From an uncultured Hungatella sp. (GTDB lineage Bacteria > Bacillota > Clostridia > Lachnospirales > Lachnospiraceae), in contig CAJUJV010000026.1 in the NCBI GenBank assembly GCA_910586845.1, positions 15,015 through 22,358 on the forward strand: DNA of 7,344 nucleotides, read 5' to 3'. The notes under the pieces are model-generated. The model saw nothing but the letters and a program-made list of their open reading frames with translations. It was not told the DNA's origin and did no database searches. Shown one piece after another: positions 1-5,767 of the stretch. The position numbers and the translations under genes were made by a program. How positions within the stretch are numbered: the stretch's first letter is position 1; every line of letters begins with the position of its first letter.

Positions 1-553
1 ACAGCCGGATACTCCCCTTCTCAAAAGAACCATAGCGCCGCTCAAAATCCTCCAGCGCGTTCTTCACCGAAGTCAGGATATGTCTCTCCCGCTCACTCTG
101 AGACATGGAATCCCTGGCAATGGCGTTCTGCAGACGCCGAAGCTGGGCTCCCGCATAGCCTCCAAAAGACTTCGCCGCCCTCTTTGACAAAAAAAGCTTC
201 CGATTATCCAGAAGCTCCTCTCCCAAATCCGACAAAATCAAATACTCCTCCCGGTCCAGACCAAGAATCTCACAGGTATTGGGATTGCACTCCAGAAGAA
301 GCCCTACCATTTTGTTAAACGAATAGATCACCGTATCCGTCTCCTGGTCCTCATATTGTTCGAACTCCGTGAGACCAAGAAGGTCCGAAGGCAGGTTCAA
401 TGTAATGCCCCGGATATCGATGTCGCTGTGCTCATAGTTGGTTCCATAGGCATAGCTTCCTCCAGGCCCCAGAACCATGATCCTCTTCCCCAGATGTCTG
501 TTGGTCCGCAAAAATTCATAGTCCTTTGACTGAATCAAACTCTGAAAATCCAT
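1..553 (-). CDS. Nucleotidyltransferase (PF10127 / RlaP-like), 3' end outside window
   Basis: The reading frame opens at an ATG at 553 and stays open to the left edge, giving 184 residues with no stop, so the C-terminus is missing from the window. A GGAGG at 559-563 lies 5 nt upstream and fixes the start. Residues 31-49 read GGSYAYGTNYEHSDIDIRG, the polymerase-beta-type nucleotidyltransferase signature: Gly-Ser at 32-33 and the metal-binding pair Asp44/Asp46. The AYGT and DIDIRG wording is typical of PF10127 (RlaP, named for its association with RNA ligases). Such enzymes are predicted to transfer a nucleotide to an unknown substrate; the acceptor cannot be read from sequence. It lies 68 nt downstream of the zinc-finger gene in the same direction and is probably co-transcribed with it. 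A small inverted repeat (cgctt-cac-aagcg, 564-576) abuts the ribosome binding site. Confidence 0.85.
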   Translation of the reverse strand, partial: MDFQSLIQSKDYEFLRTNRHLGKRIMVLGPGGSYAYGTNYEHSDIDIRGITLNLPSDLLGLTEFEQYEDQETDTVIYSFNKMVGLLLECNPNTCEILGLDREEYLILSDLGEELLDNRKLFLSKRAAKSFGGYAGAQLRRLQNAIARDSMSQSERERHILTSVKNALEDFERRYGSFEKGSIRL

Positions 554-621
554 ATTTTCCTCCGCTTCACAAGCGTTCCGCCTTCTATAAGGTATCGGCA
601 TACGCCCCTTCCCGTTCTGGC

Positions 622-975
622 TCAAAAAATTCCTGTCTGCCACCAGATGCGGGCCTGGAGCAGGAGCATGACCACCAGACTCATGACGATCAACGTATTG
701 GCCGCATACCGGAGTACACTCAAAAAACGCATATTATAAATGTGCTGTCTGGAAGCCATGATATCTGCCTCCATGTCTCCCTTGATATTGTAACGGTCTG
801 TGTCCGTATCCGCATCCAGCTGCCGGATACCTGCCTCTACGGTATAATAAATCTCCAGCTCTTCTTGGCAGTTCTCACATCCGTCTATATGTTCCAAAAA
901 TTCTTCCATGGTCTGTACGTCCATGTCATGACGGATATAATCCATAACCAGACTCTCTGCCTCTTTACATGTCAC
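622..975 (-). CDS. zf-HC2 zinc-finger, single-pass membrane protein (anti-sigma-like)
   Basis: I start this gene at the GTG at 975, which gives 117 aa. An AGGAGG (985-990) lies 9 nt upstream, and the family usually begins M-x-C-K-E, as here. TTG 1023 and ATG 1005 are in frame but weaker. Residues C3, H29, C33 and C36 form the zf-HC2 zinc site (HIDGCENC). Residues about 88-108 are hydrophobic (ANTLIVMSLVVMLLL), predicting one membrane span near the C-terminus with the zinc finger in the cytoplasm. In the family, such proteins hold an ECF sigma factor or related partner at the membrane. No sigma factor gene is visible next to it, so the partner is unknown and the anti-sigma role is inference. 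The GTG overlaps the stop of a short upstream frame (GTGA), which suggests translational coupling to something that is no longer an obvious gene. Confidence 0.8.
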   Translation of the reverse strand: MTCKEAESLVMDYIRHDMDVQTMEEFLEHIDGCENCQEELEIYYTVEAGIRQLDADTDTDRYNIKGDMEADIMASRQHIYNMRFLSVLRYAANTLIVMSLVVMLLLQARIWWQTGIF

Positions 976-1064
976 TTTTGCTCCCCTCCTCTCAGGCTCT
1001 TCCATATTTCCTCTATCATACAATGAATCGCGCCGGCGCGCAAGCAGTCATTGCCATGGCCTTT
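972..1064 (-). other. Possible remnant coding tail coupled to the zinc-finger gene
   Basis: Between the HxlR stop (1065-1067) and the zinc-finger start, one - strand frame is open for 30 codons and ends in a TGA at 972-974 that overlaps the GTG start at 973-975. The last 15 codons, from an ATG at 1019, read MIEEIWKSLRGGEQK, which looks like ordinary amphipathic coding sequence. No ribosome binding site precedes that ATG. It could be the 3' end of a gene (for instance a sigma factor partner) whose front was replaced when the HxlR/flavin reductase pair arrived, or it could be chance. I do not recognise the sequence. Confidence 0.3.
1029..1040. repeat. 12-bp perfect CG palindrome
   Basis: CGCGCCGGCGCG is a perfect palindrome of pure G and C in a window of moderate GC content, between the HxlR stop and the zinc-finger gene. 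It has no loop and no T run, so it is not an ordinary terminator. It lies within the possible remnant frame, so it may be plain coding sequence (LRAGA). Confidence 0.5.
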
Positions 1065-1409
1065 CTAAAGTCTGTTTTCCTCTCCCCACAGGCACAGCTG
1101 ATCCAGAACCTTCATAAGAGATCTGCCCCTTTCCGACAGGGAATACTCCACCTTGGGCGGTATCTGCGGATACTCTTTCCTGACAATCAGTCTGTCAGAC
1201 TCCAGCTCCTTTAAATTGCTGCTCAGCGTCTTATCTGTGATATTCCCCAGATATCTCCTCATCTCATTGAACCTTACCGGCTCAAATTCCATAAGGCAAT
1301 ACAAAATCACCATTTTATATTTGCCGCTGATCAGCGACATGGTATAACTGAAACCAGTATCCTCAAAACTCGAATGATCGATATGACTCTGTACACATTT
1401 TTTGATCAT
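1065..1409 (-). CDS. HxlR-family winged-helix transcriptional regulator
   Basis: The 114-aa product from ATG 1409 is a typical HxlR protein. A first helix region reads FSYTMSLISGKYKMVILYCL (20-39). The recognition helix region is ITDKTLSSNLKELESDRLI (57-75), and the wing carries EYPQIPPKVEYSLSERG (79-95), the most diagnostic family motif. An in-frame TTG at 1433 would add 8 residues, but its first bases lie inside a perfect inverted repeat likely to be an operator, so I prefer ATG 1409; its own Shine-Dalgarno is weak. HxlR proteins bind DNA as dimers and often respond to reactive aldehydes, quinones or redox stress. The family's frequent Cys just before the first helix is Thr18 here, but Cys5 and Cys38 are present. 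It is divergent from a flavin reductase gene and probably controls it and itself. Confidence 0.88.
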   Translation of the reverse strand: MIKKCVQSHIDHSSFEDTGFSYTMSLISGKYKMVILYCLMEFEPVRFNEMRRYLGNITDKTLSSNLKELESDRLIVRKEYPQIPPKVEYSLSERGRSLMKVLDQLCLWGEENRL

Positions 1410-1431
1410 ATGTCTTCTTACGCTTTCTTCC

Positions 1432-1448
1432 AAGATAGTACCTATCTT
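1432..1448. promoter_or_regulatory. Perfect 7-3-7 inverted repeat, probable HxlR operator
   Basis: AAGATAG-TAC-CTATCTT is a perfect inverted repeat. It lies 22 bp upstream of the regulator's ATG and just upstream of the flavin reductase promoter. Its position between divergent genes, one of them encoding a dimeric DNA-binding protein, makes it the likely binding site. This is inferred from symmetry and place, not from a known consensus. Confidence 0.65.
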
Positions 1449-1450
1449 AT

Positions 1451-1467
1451 ATAACAGTACTTGTCTA
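1451..1467. promoter_or_regulatory. Second, imperfect operator-like site over the -35 element
   Basis: The 17-mer ATAACAGTACTTGTCTA matches the perfect repeat at 1432-1448 in 11 of 17 positions, including the shared AGTAC core. It starts 19 bp after the first site, close to two helical turns, and contains ACA-N5-TGT symmetry. It covers the flavin reductase -35 hexamer, so a protein bound here would block RNA polymerase. Confidence 0.45.
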
Positions 1468-1488
1468 AATGATTCTGTCTGTTATAAT
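1461..1488 (+). promoter_or_regulatory. Sigma-A promoter of the flavin reductase gene
   Basis: TTGTCT (1461-1466) and a perfect TATAAT (1483-1488) are separated by 16 bp, which places the transcript start near 1495 and leaves a leader of about 50 nt before the ATG at 1544. Confidence 0.75.
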
Positions 1489-1543
1489 CATAATGGAACC
1501 GCAAAAGGAAGTCAATCACATTTCTCAAAGGAGGCTTGTTCAC

Positions 1544-2116
1544 ATGAAAAAAGAATTAGGCATAAACCCTTACCTGTTTCCCATGCCCGTACTGATGATC
1601 GCGACCTACGGCGACGGAGATCAGGTTGATGTAATGAATATGGCATGGGGAGGAATCTGCGCTGAAAACATGGTTTCCCTCAACATCGGAGAAGACCATA
1701 AGACATCCGAAAACATCAAAAAGCGGGGAGCGTTTACCCTCAGCATCGCGGACATCCCGCACATAGAAGCCGCTGATTTCTTCGGTATCGCCACGGGCAA
1801 CAAAATGCCTGACAAATTTGAGCGCTCCGGGCTGACAGCGGTAAAAAGCCAGAAGGTGGATGCCCCGGTTGTGGAAGAGTTCCCTCTCACCCTGGAATGC
1901 AGAGTCGTTGAAGATAAAATGGAAGTCTACGGCCACCATGTCATCGGCGAGATCGTGGGGATCCTTGCCGAAGAATCGGTACTTGACGAAAATGGCAAAG
2001 TTGACCCCACAAAATTGAACGCGTTTGTCTTTGACCAGTTCCAAAACGGCTATTACGCCATCGGCGAAAAAGTCGGGCAGGCCTGGAATACCGGCGCTCC
2101 CCTTATGAAAAAATAG
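1544..2116 (+). CDS. Flavin reductase family protein (FMN-binding split barrel)
   Basis: The 190-aa product starts at ATG 1544, 9 nt after a strong AAAGGAGG (1527-1534); an ATG at 1469 is in frame but upstream of this site and of the -10 element. The sequence shows the flavin reductase-like (PF01613, DIM6/NtaB) pattern: an opening strand FPMPVLMIATY (12-22), the FMN-contact stretch VMNMAWGGICAENM, and HKTSENIKKRGAFTLSIAD, in which residues around the His-Lys-Thr-Ser hold the cofactor in this family. The length is usual. These cytoplasmic proteins bind FMN and reduce flavin or a small substrate using NAD(P)H or another donor; the physiological substrate is unknown. The divergent HxlR gene and the operators over its promoter suggest induction by a reactive or redox-active compound. 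A strong terminator follows 11 nt after the stop. Confidence 0.9.
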   Translation: MKKELGINPYLFPMPVLMIATYGDGDQVDVMNMAWGGICAENMVSLNIGEDHKTSENIKKRGAFTLSIADIPHIEAADFFGIATGNKMPDKFERSGLTAVKSQKVDAPVVEEFPLTLECRVVEDKMEVYGHHVIGEIVGILAEESVLDENGKVDPTKLNAFVFDQFQNGYYAIGEKVGQAWNTGAPLMKK

Positions 2117-2127
2117 TTTCCTGTTTA

Positions 2128-2160
2128 AAAACCGCTGCCGGCAGTTTCGGCAGCGGTTTT
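2128..2160. terminator. Strong, probably bidirectional intrinsic terminator
   Basis: AAAACCGCTGCCG (2128-2140) pairs perfectly with CGGCAGCGGTTTT (2148-2160) around a 7-nt loop. Both sides end in a T run when read as RNA (four T on +, five on -), so it can stop the flavin reductase transcript from the left and the MBL hydrolase transcript from the right. Confidence 0.93.
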
Positions 2161-2177
2161 CGGCTGTTACCCATAGG

Positions 2178-2840
2178 CTAATCTGCCTTTCGGTTGAGGA
2201 ATCTCTCTGCTTTTTTCCAACTCACAGGCCCTCCATGCCCAAAATAAATCTTCCTCTCCCCAAGCCCTCCAATCCTTTTTGTGCTCTCCCGCAATTTTCT
2301 CTCATCTCCACAGATACTGGCTATTCCAGGAAACACCATATGCATCAGGGTATCCCCCACGATCACTGCCTTTCTGCCAACCAGAAGTCCAATGGATCCT
2401 TCCGTATGCCCCGGCAGCTCCAGGATCCTTGCCTTGACGCCGAATTCTTCCAGGCTGTCCCCCTCCTCCAGGAACACCCGAGGCACAAACCTCTCAATCC
2501 GGTTCTTTCTCATCTTCCTCAGAGAAGCCGCCGCCAGCGCCTTTCCAAAGATTCCCCTTCCCTCCAGGGGCTGAGCAAACTGATTTTCGATCAGCTCCAC
2601 ATCCTTCTCATTCATGCCAATGGGAACTCCCAGCTGACGTGACAGCCAGGCTCCGTTCTGAATGTGGTCAATATGGCCGTGAGTCAGCACAATGAGCTTC
2701 ACATCCTCCCCCTGACACGCCTTCAAAACCTTTTCCTTATAAGGCTCTTCCCCCGTGTCCACCAGCACAGATCCGCCTTCTCCTGTCACCAGATAACAAT
2801 TTACCATGCCGCATACAATCCTCCTGATCCCAATCCTCAC
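2178..2840 (-). CDS. MBL-fold metallo-hydrolase
   Basis: The 220-aa protein shows the metallo-beta-lactamase fold signatures in order: THGHIDH at 53-59 (His54, His56, Asp58, His59), PGHTEGS at 143-149 (His145), VGDTL at 161-165 (bridging Asp163) and FGHGG at 200-204 (His202). All expected ligands for a two-metal site are present, so it should be an active hydrolase, probably on a small thioester or phosphoester; the substrate cannot be told. I use the GTG at 2840, which keeps the first beta-strand (RIGIRRIVCGMVNCYLV) normal for the family, although its Shine-Dalgarno is poor. The next in-frame ATG (residue 12) has an AGGAGG 12 nt upstream and would remove that strand. It is the last gene of a leftward run and ends just before the terminator. 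Confidence 0.88.
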   Translation of the reverse strand: MRIGIRRIVCGMVNCYLVTGEGGSVLVDTGEEPYKEKVLKACQGEDVKLIVLTHGHIDHIQNGAWLSRQLGVPIGMNEKDVELIENQFAQPLEGRGIFGKALAAASLRKMRKNRIERFVPRVFLEEGDSLEEFGVKARILELPGHTEGSIGLLVGRKAVIVGDTLMHMVFPGIASICGDERKLRESTKRIGGLGERKIYFGHGGPVSWKKAERFLNRKAD

Positions 2841-2874
2841 ATCACCATACCCGATTTATCCCTTTGCCTCCCTG

Positions 2875-2994
2875 TCACAACTCCACATCAACCTCGTACA
2901 CCTGATCAATCAAAATATAATCGGTCCCATGTTTCATACCCTGCGCCAGAGCCGTCTTGCCGGTGTGAGACGCTCCTCCTATTAACACAATCAT
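2875..2994 (-). pseudogene. P-loop ATPase reduced to its two ends by an in-frame internal deletion
   Basis: From ATG 2994, five nt after the DUF2164 stop and preceded by GAGGGG, a 39-codon frame reads MIVLIGGASHTGKTALAQ and then a short tail ending YILIDQVYEVDVEL. The first 18 residues are a complete first beta-strand plus Walker A loop (GGASHTGKT), as in small AAA/kinase-like ATPases of about 180 residues. The tail resembles the C-terminal end of such proteins (from memory, YILID-x-x-YEVD). Everything between, including Walker B, is missing, with the junction near 2940 (codons 18-20). The frame is kept, so a peptide could be made, but it could not form the ATPase fold. It is therefore most likely a relic; the alternative of a real 39-aa peptide is less likely. 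Confidence 0.7.
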
Positions 2995-2999
2995 TGATC

Positions 3000-3263
3000 T
3001 CACCCCTCATTTTTATACAGCCCATAAAAATCCGATTCCGCGTTGTCCATAATCTGTCCAAACCACCGCTTCGCATCCTCCAAAGCCCTGTTGTAGATGA
3101 TGGGCGCCATTTTCTCTTCAAACAATTCCAGCAATTGAATCTGTTCAATCATTCCTATTTCCTCACCCCGCGCGTCCAGATAAAAGGCCTTGATCTCATC
3201 CTTCAGTTTCTCCCTCTGAGAATCCGACAATTTAATCTGGGACAAGTGTTCCCTCTTTCTCAT
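3000..3263 (-). CDS. DUF2164 family protein
   Basis: The 87-aa product starts at ATG 3263 after a GGAGGG 7 nt upstream. It matches the DUF2164 (PF09932) pattern that I recall: IKLSDSQREKLKDEIKAFYLDARGEEIGMIEQIQLLELF followed by a helical half with APIIYNRALEDAKRWF and ending SDFYGLYK. It is a small, soluble, all-helical, charged protein of unknown function, full length for the family. It lies between the ACT-domain gene and the P-loop remnant, whose start is only 5 nt beyond its stop, so the three were probably translated from one message. Confidence 0.85.
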   Translation of the reverse strand: MRKREHLSQIKLSDSQREKLKDEIKAFYLDARGEEIGMIEQIQLLELFEEKMAPIIYNRALEDAKRWFGQIMDNAESDFYGLYKNEG

Positions 3264-3310
3264 GGCAAATCCCTCCGCTGCTTTTCTTTAACTTTCCTCC
3301 TCCACGCAAC

Positions 3311-3679
3311 TCATGAAAGCACCTGATACCCGCAAGACCTCAAAACCTCCAAAGCCTTTTTAAAATCTTCTTTCTTCGTCAAAATATAATCCGTATTATA
3401 GGTGGATATGGCGAAGATCCCGATCTGATGGTCCGCCAGCAGTCCGGTGATCCTGGAGAGAATACCGATCAGCGAAAAATCTAAAATCCCCTGGATTCGA
3501 AAGGCTCTCCAGCCGTCATCACGTTCCACCGTGTTGCCGGGAACATATTCTGTCCGACAGACCAGGGAACATTCCTCATCTGTTTTCCCTGTAAAGCAGA
3601 ATTCATCCTGGAGATCCGTCTGGGAATAGTCCTTTACTCTGCATATAGAAAATTCGTGATCTAATGGTTTGATTTCCAT
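3311..3679 (-). CDS. ACT domain-containing protein
   Basis: The 122-aa product starts at ATG 3679, where AGGAGG (3686-3691) sits 6 nt upstream; an ATG at 3697 is in frame but has no good ribosome binding site. The C-terminal half carries an ACT domain of the ACT_7/CASTOR type. RIQGILDFSLIGILSRITGLL (61-81) is the strand-turn-helix with the Gly at the ligand-binding turn, followed by IGIFAISTYNTDYILTKKEDFKKALEVL (86-113). The N-terminal half probably forms a second, less obvious ACT-like unit. Such small proteins bind amino acids or similar ligands and act as sensors; the ligand here is unknown. The upstream damaged AlbA_2 gene ends at 3694, only 14 nt before this start, so the two were an operon. 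Confidence 0.85.
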   Translation of the reverse strand: MEIKPLDHEFSICRVKDYSQTDLQDEFCFTGKTDEECSLVCRTEYVPGNTVERDDGWRAFRIQGILDFSLIGILSRITGLLADHQIGIFAISTYNTDYILTKKEDFKKALEVLRSCGYQVLS

Positions 3680-3693
3680 TACAGGCCTCCTGA

Positions 3694-4882
3694 TCATTGA
3701 TCAATCTTCTGATATCGTTTCATTTTAGTTGCCCCGGTTTCCGATATAAGCTGATCATCTACTAACATTTTTAATAACGCTCTGGCCCTTGTTCTGCCTA
3801 CTCCCAACCAATTTGCCACCTCCTCCACCTTGGGAGCAATCCATCCCTGGTTTCCCAGACAGCATAGATATCCGGAACACCGCTTCCCGCGCGTTCTCCG
3901 ATACCGATCATATTGAACATTTTCATAAGCGCCTTATTTCTCGGGTCGGAAATGCCGCCTTTTAACATCTGTTTCTTTCCGGTGCGTATGCTGCCTGGAT
4001 TTTCCATAATTATGACATCCGGCTCCTTTTTAATCACAATCCCCCTGGACACATAAAAATCCGTATTTACCAGACAATTTGCAAGGGCCTCCCTGATAGC
4101 CTTATGAACTGGCGTATCGTCAATTCTTACAGCTCCTTCTAACCTGAAAGGTACTTTTACATCCTTCACCAATTTTCCATAAACCCGAAAAAAGAAATCA
4201 AACAGATTACCTGTCCAATCCCCAGAACTGGACTGTAGCCGATCCGTCCAACGAATTGCCGGGTCCAAAACTTCTCGAAAATCAAGAAAATACTCTGGCA
4301 GCTCCGATTCGTTCCAGATAATCACCGTCCCCCAGCTGCTCCCACACATGCTCTCTCCGGTATGCCATATGACGGTTGCGATAGGCATGCACGGTTTCCA
4401 GATTCAGCACATCCATGTCCATATCCTCAAGAACCTTCATATCCATGGTATTCTCTGTCTGATCCCGAAGCATTCCCTTAATTTCCCCAGGAGTACAGTG
4501 GTAATCTCCCTCCCAATTTCTCCTGTATGTTCCCTTAAACATATCGTCTCCGATATATATCGGTTTCTGCTCCCTCCTTGCCTTGGGAACATAAATCACC
4601 ATGATCGTATCCTGCCCCAGTTGATAAGTCTTTAAGGCTTACCTTTTTCGGGTTATTGATAACATTCCAGAAATCCTTCCGAAGTTTACCCTCATTTTGT
4701 AATCTCGTTGTACTCCAGCTGCCATCTTCATTTTCCTGAACCCCAAGAATAATAACTCCGCCATAACAATTCGCGAATGCGGAATAAGTACTCCACAGAG
4801 AATCCGGCAGGCCTCCCCTGGCTCTTTTTACTTCACGCCGGTTATCCTCTCTGTATTCATGAAACTCGGATAAATCAAACAT
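3694..4882 (-). pseudogene. Broken AlbA_2 / HATPase / winged-helix ATP-binding protein
   Basis: Parts of one protein family appear in order in three reading frames. The ATG at 4882 (GGAGG 6 nt upstream) opens an AlbA_2 (schlafen-type) domain: FHEYREDNRREVKRARGG, then SAFANCYGGVIILGVQE. After KVSL, near 4627-4636, the frame changes to one with TYQLGQDTIMVIYVPKARRE and RRNWEGDYHC. Near 4300 it changes again, joining LERIGA to LPEYFLDFREVLDP and skipping the segment that normally holds the AGLLMFG-like strand. The third part has the HATPase_c_4-like region (REALANCLVNTDFY, IIMENPGSIRTGKKQ, MIGIGERAGSGVPDIYAVWE). A one-base slip near 3855 then leads to QGWIAPKVEE, which runs straight into a winged helix (VANWLGVGRTRARALLKML) and stops at 3694. 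About 395 codons survive, against roughly 500 expected from memory. With at least three frame changes it cannot make the full protein. Confidence 0.85.
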
Positions 4883-4918
4883 CAAATGCCTCCAAACTTC
4901 GTCCCTTCTCTGCTGCCA

Positions 4919-5692
4919 TCACTCAATCTCCCAAAAAAACATCTCATACCCTGCCCCCAGATTAAAGCCCACATTCTTGAACATAACCTTCCTGGGGCAC
5001 CCCGGTTCCATCCTCAGTTCATGGTGATTCTTCCCATCTGTAAAAATCACCTCTCCCTCATAATCCCTGTCCCCGCAGGTCAGGCAGAACCTTAAAACTG
5101 TGTTAAACTTATCCCAGTCTCCACTTTCCGACACCCGGGCAACCTCCTGGTTAAACTCCTCCAGATTCAGCAATTTCAGGCAGGTTTTCTCATCGATCCT
5201 CATTTCATCAGATCGGAAAGCGTCCAGGCAGAAGGTGACTTTGTCAGGAATCTTAACCATAAAAATCGTCTCAAAAGGAACATTGCTCCCGTACTTTCTG
5301 CTCCAGCCCACATCTGCTTTCCCGCTCCATTTTATGGTCAGCTTTTGAGCATCCGCCTCCAGTATCTCGATGGTCCCCTGACCCACGCTCTCATGCTCCT
5401 GAACATAGAAGAAGCCCGCCTCTTCTCCCGCCTCATTGTATTCCTCGGTCCAGATGAATTTCTTTCCCTTTAATTCCCGGAATGCGGCGCTGCCTGTCCG
5501 AAAACCGTTGTTGTGATACAGACGGACCAGCCTCATCTCATACTCCACATTCTCATCCCTTGTCCTGGCCTCCACATCGGGAAACAGCACAAGCTCCATA
5601 TTCTCATAATGAGCGCCAAGAAAGGCTTTTGTCACTTTGTAGGTAATATCCTTTAACCGAAACTCCCCTTCCGAAACTTTCGAACCAAACAT
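4919..5692 (-). CDS. Hypothetical protein, 257 aa, unrecognised
   Basis: The frame is intact from ATG 5692 (AAGGAG at 5704-5709) to 4919. I do not recognise a family. The composition is that of a soluble, mixed but beta-rich protein: many alternating hydrophobic stretches, no signal peptide, no membrane span. Aromatic and Gly-rich motifs (SGKADVGWSRKYGSNVPFE, NVGFNLGAGYEMFFWEIE) recur. Cysteines cluster in the C-terminal third, including FCLTCGD (CxxC) and GCPRK, with too few other candidate ligands to claim a zinc site. A helical middle segment (KTCLKLLNLEEFNQEVARV) splits two probable beta domains. It ends 36 nt before the AlbA_2 relic start and heads the leftward run. A hairpin lies 31 nt upstream of its start, leaving no room for a clear promoter, so read-through from the upstream genes or a hidden promoter must supply expression. 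Confidence 0.75.
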   Translation of the reverse strand: MFGSKVSEGEFRLKDITYKVTKAFLGAHYENMELVLFPDVEARTRDENVEYEMRLVRLYHNNGFRTGSAAFRELKGKKFIWTEEYNEAGEEAGFFYVQEHESVGQGTIEILEADAQKLTIKWSGKADVGWSRKYGSNVPFETIFMVKIPDKVTFCLDAFRSDEMRIDEKTCLKLLNLEEFNQEVARVSESGDWDKFNTVLRFCLTCGDRDYEGEVIFTDGKNHHELRMEPGCPRKVMFKNVGFNLGAGYEMFFWEIE

Positions 5693-5722
5693 ATTTACAA
5701 ATTCTCCTTCTTTCTATGATAC

Positions 5723-5752
5723 AAAAGCGGTCCTGAACTCAGAACCGCTTTT
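5723..5752 (-). terminator. Intrinsic terminator after the exported-protein gene
   Basis: AAAAGCGGT pairs with ACCGCTTTT, followed inward by one mismatch, three more pairs and a 4-nt loop. On the - strand it ends in TTTTG and lies 15 nt past the stop of the exported-protein gene. The short T tail (four) suggests partial termination, which would allow read-through to the 257-aa gene, whose start is only 31 nt further on. Confidence 0.75.
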
Positions 5753-5767
5753 CTCCCCCGCAAGACT

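Noticed and set aside
526..1026. + strand open frame of 166 codons
   Set aside because: It is antisense to the zinc-finger gene, whose zinc motif, membrane span and ribosome binding site are convincing; the + translation shows no motif.
1556..2044. - strand frame of 162 codons inside the flavin reductase
   Set aside because: It is antisense to a clear FMN-binding protein with promoter and ribosome binding site; no start signal of its own.
2906..3148. - strand frame of 80 codons across DUF2164 and the P-loop remnant
   Set aside because: It is an alternative frame of both; its translation is Trp/Arg/Cys-rich noise, while the DUF2164 and Walker A frames are recognisable.
2664..3326. Long + strand open frame of 220 codons
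   Set aside because: It lies opposite the MBL, P-loop and DUF2164 genes, has no ribosome binding site, and its translation is rich in His, Pro, Ser and Leu without any domain, as expected for an antisense shadow.
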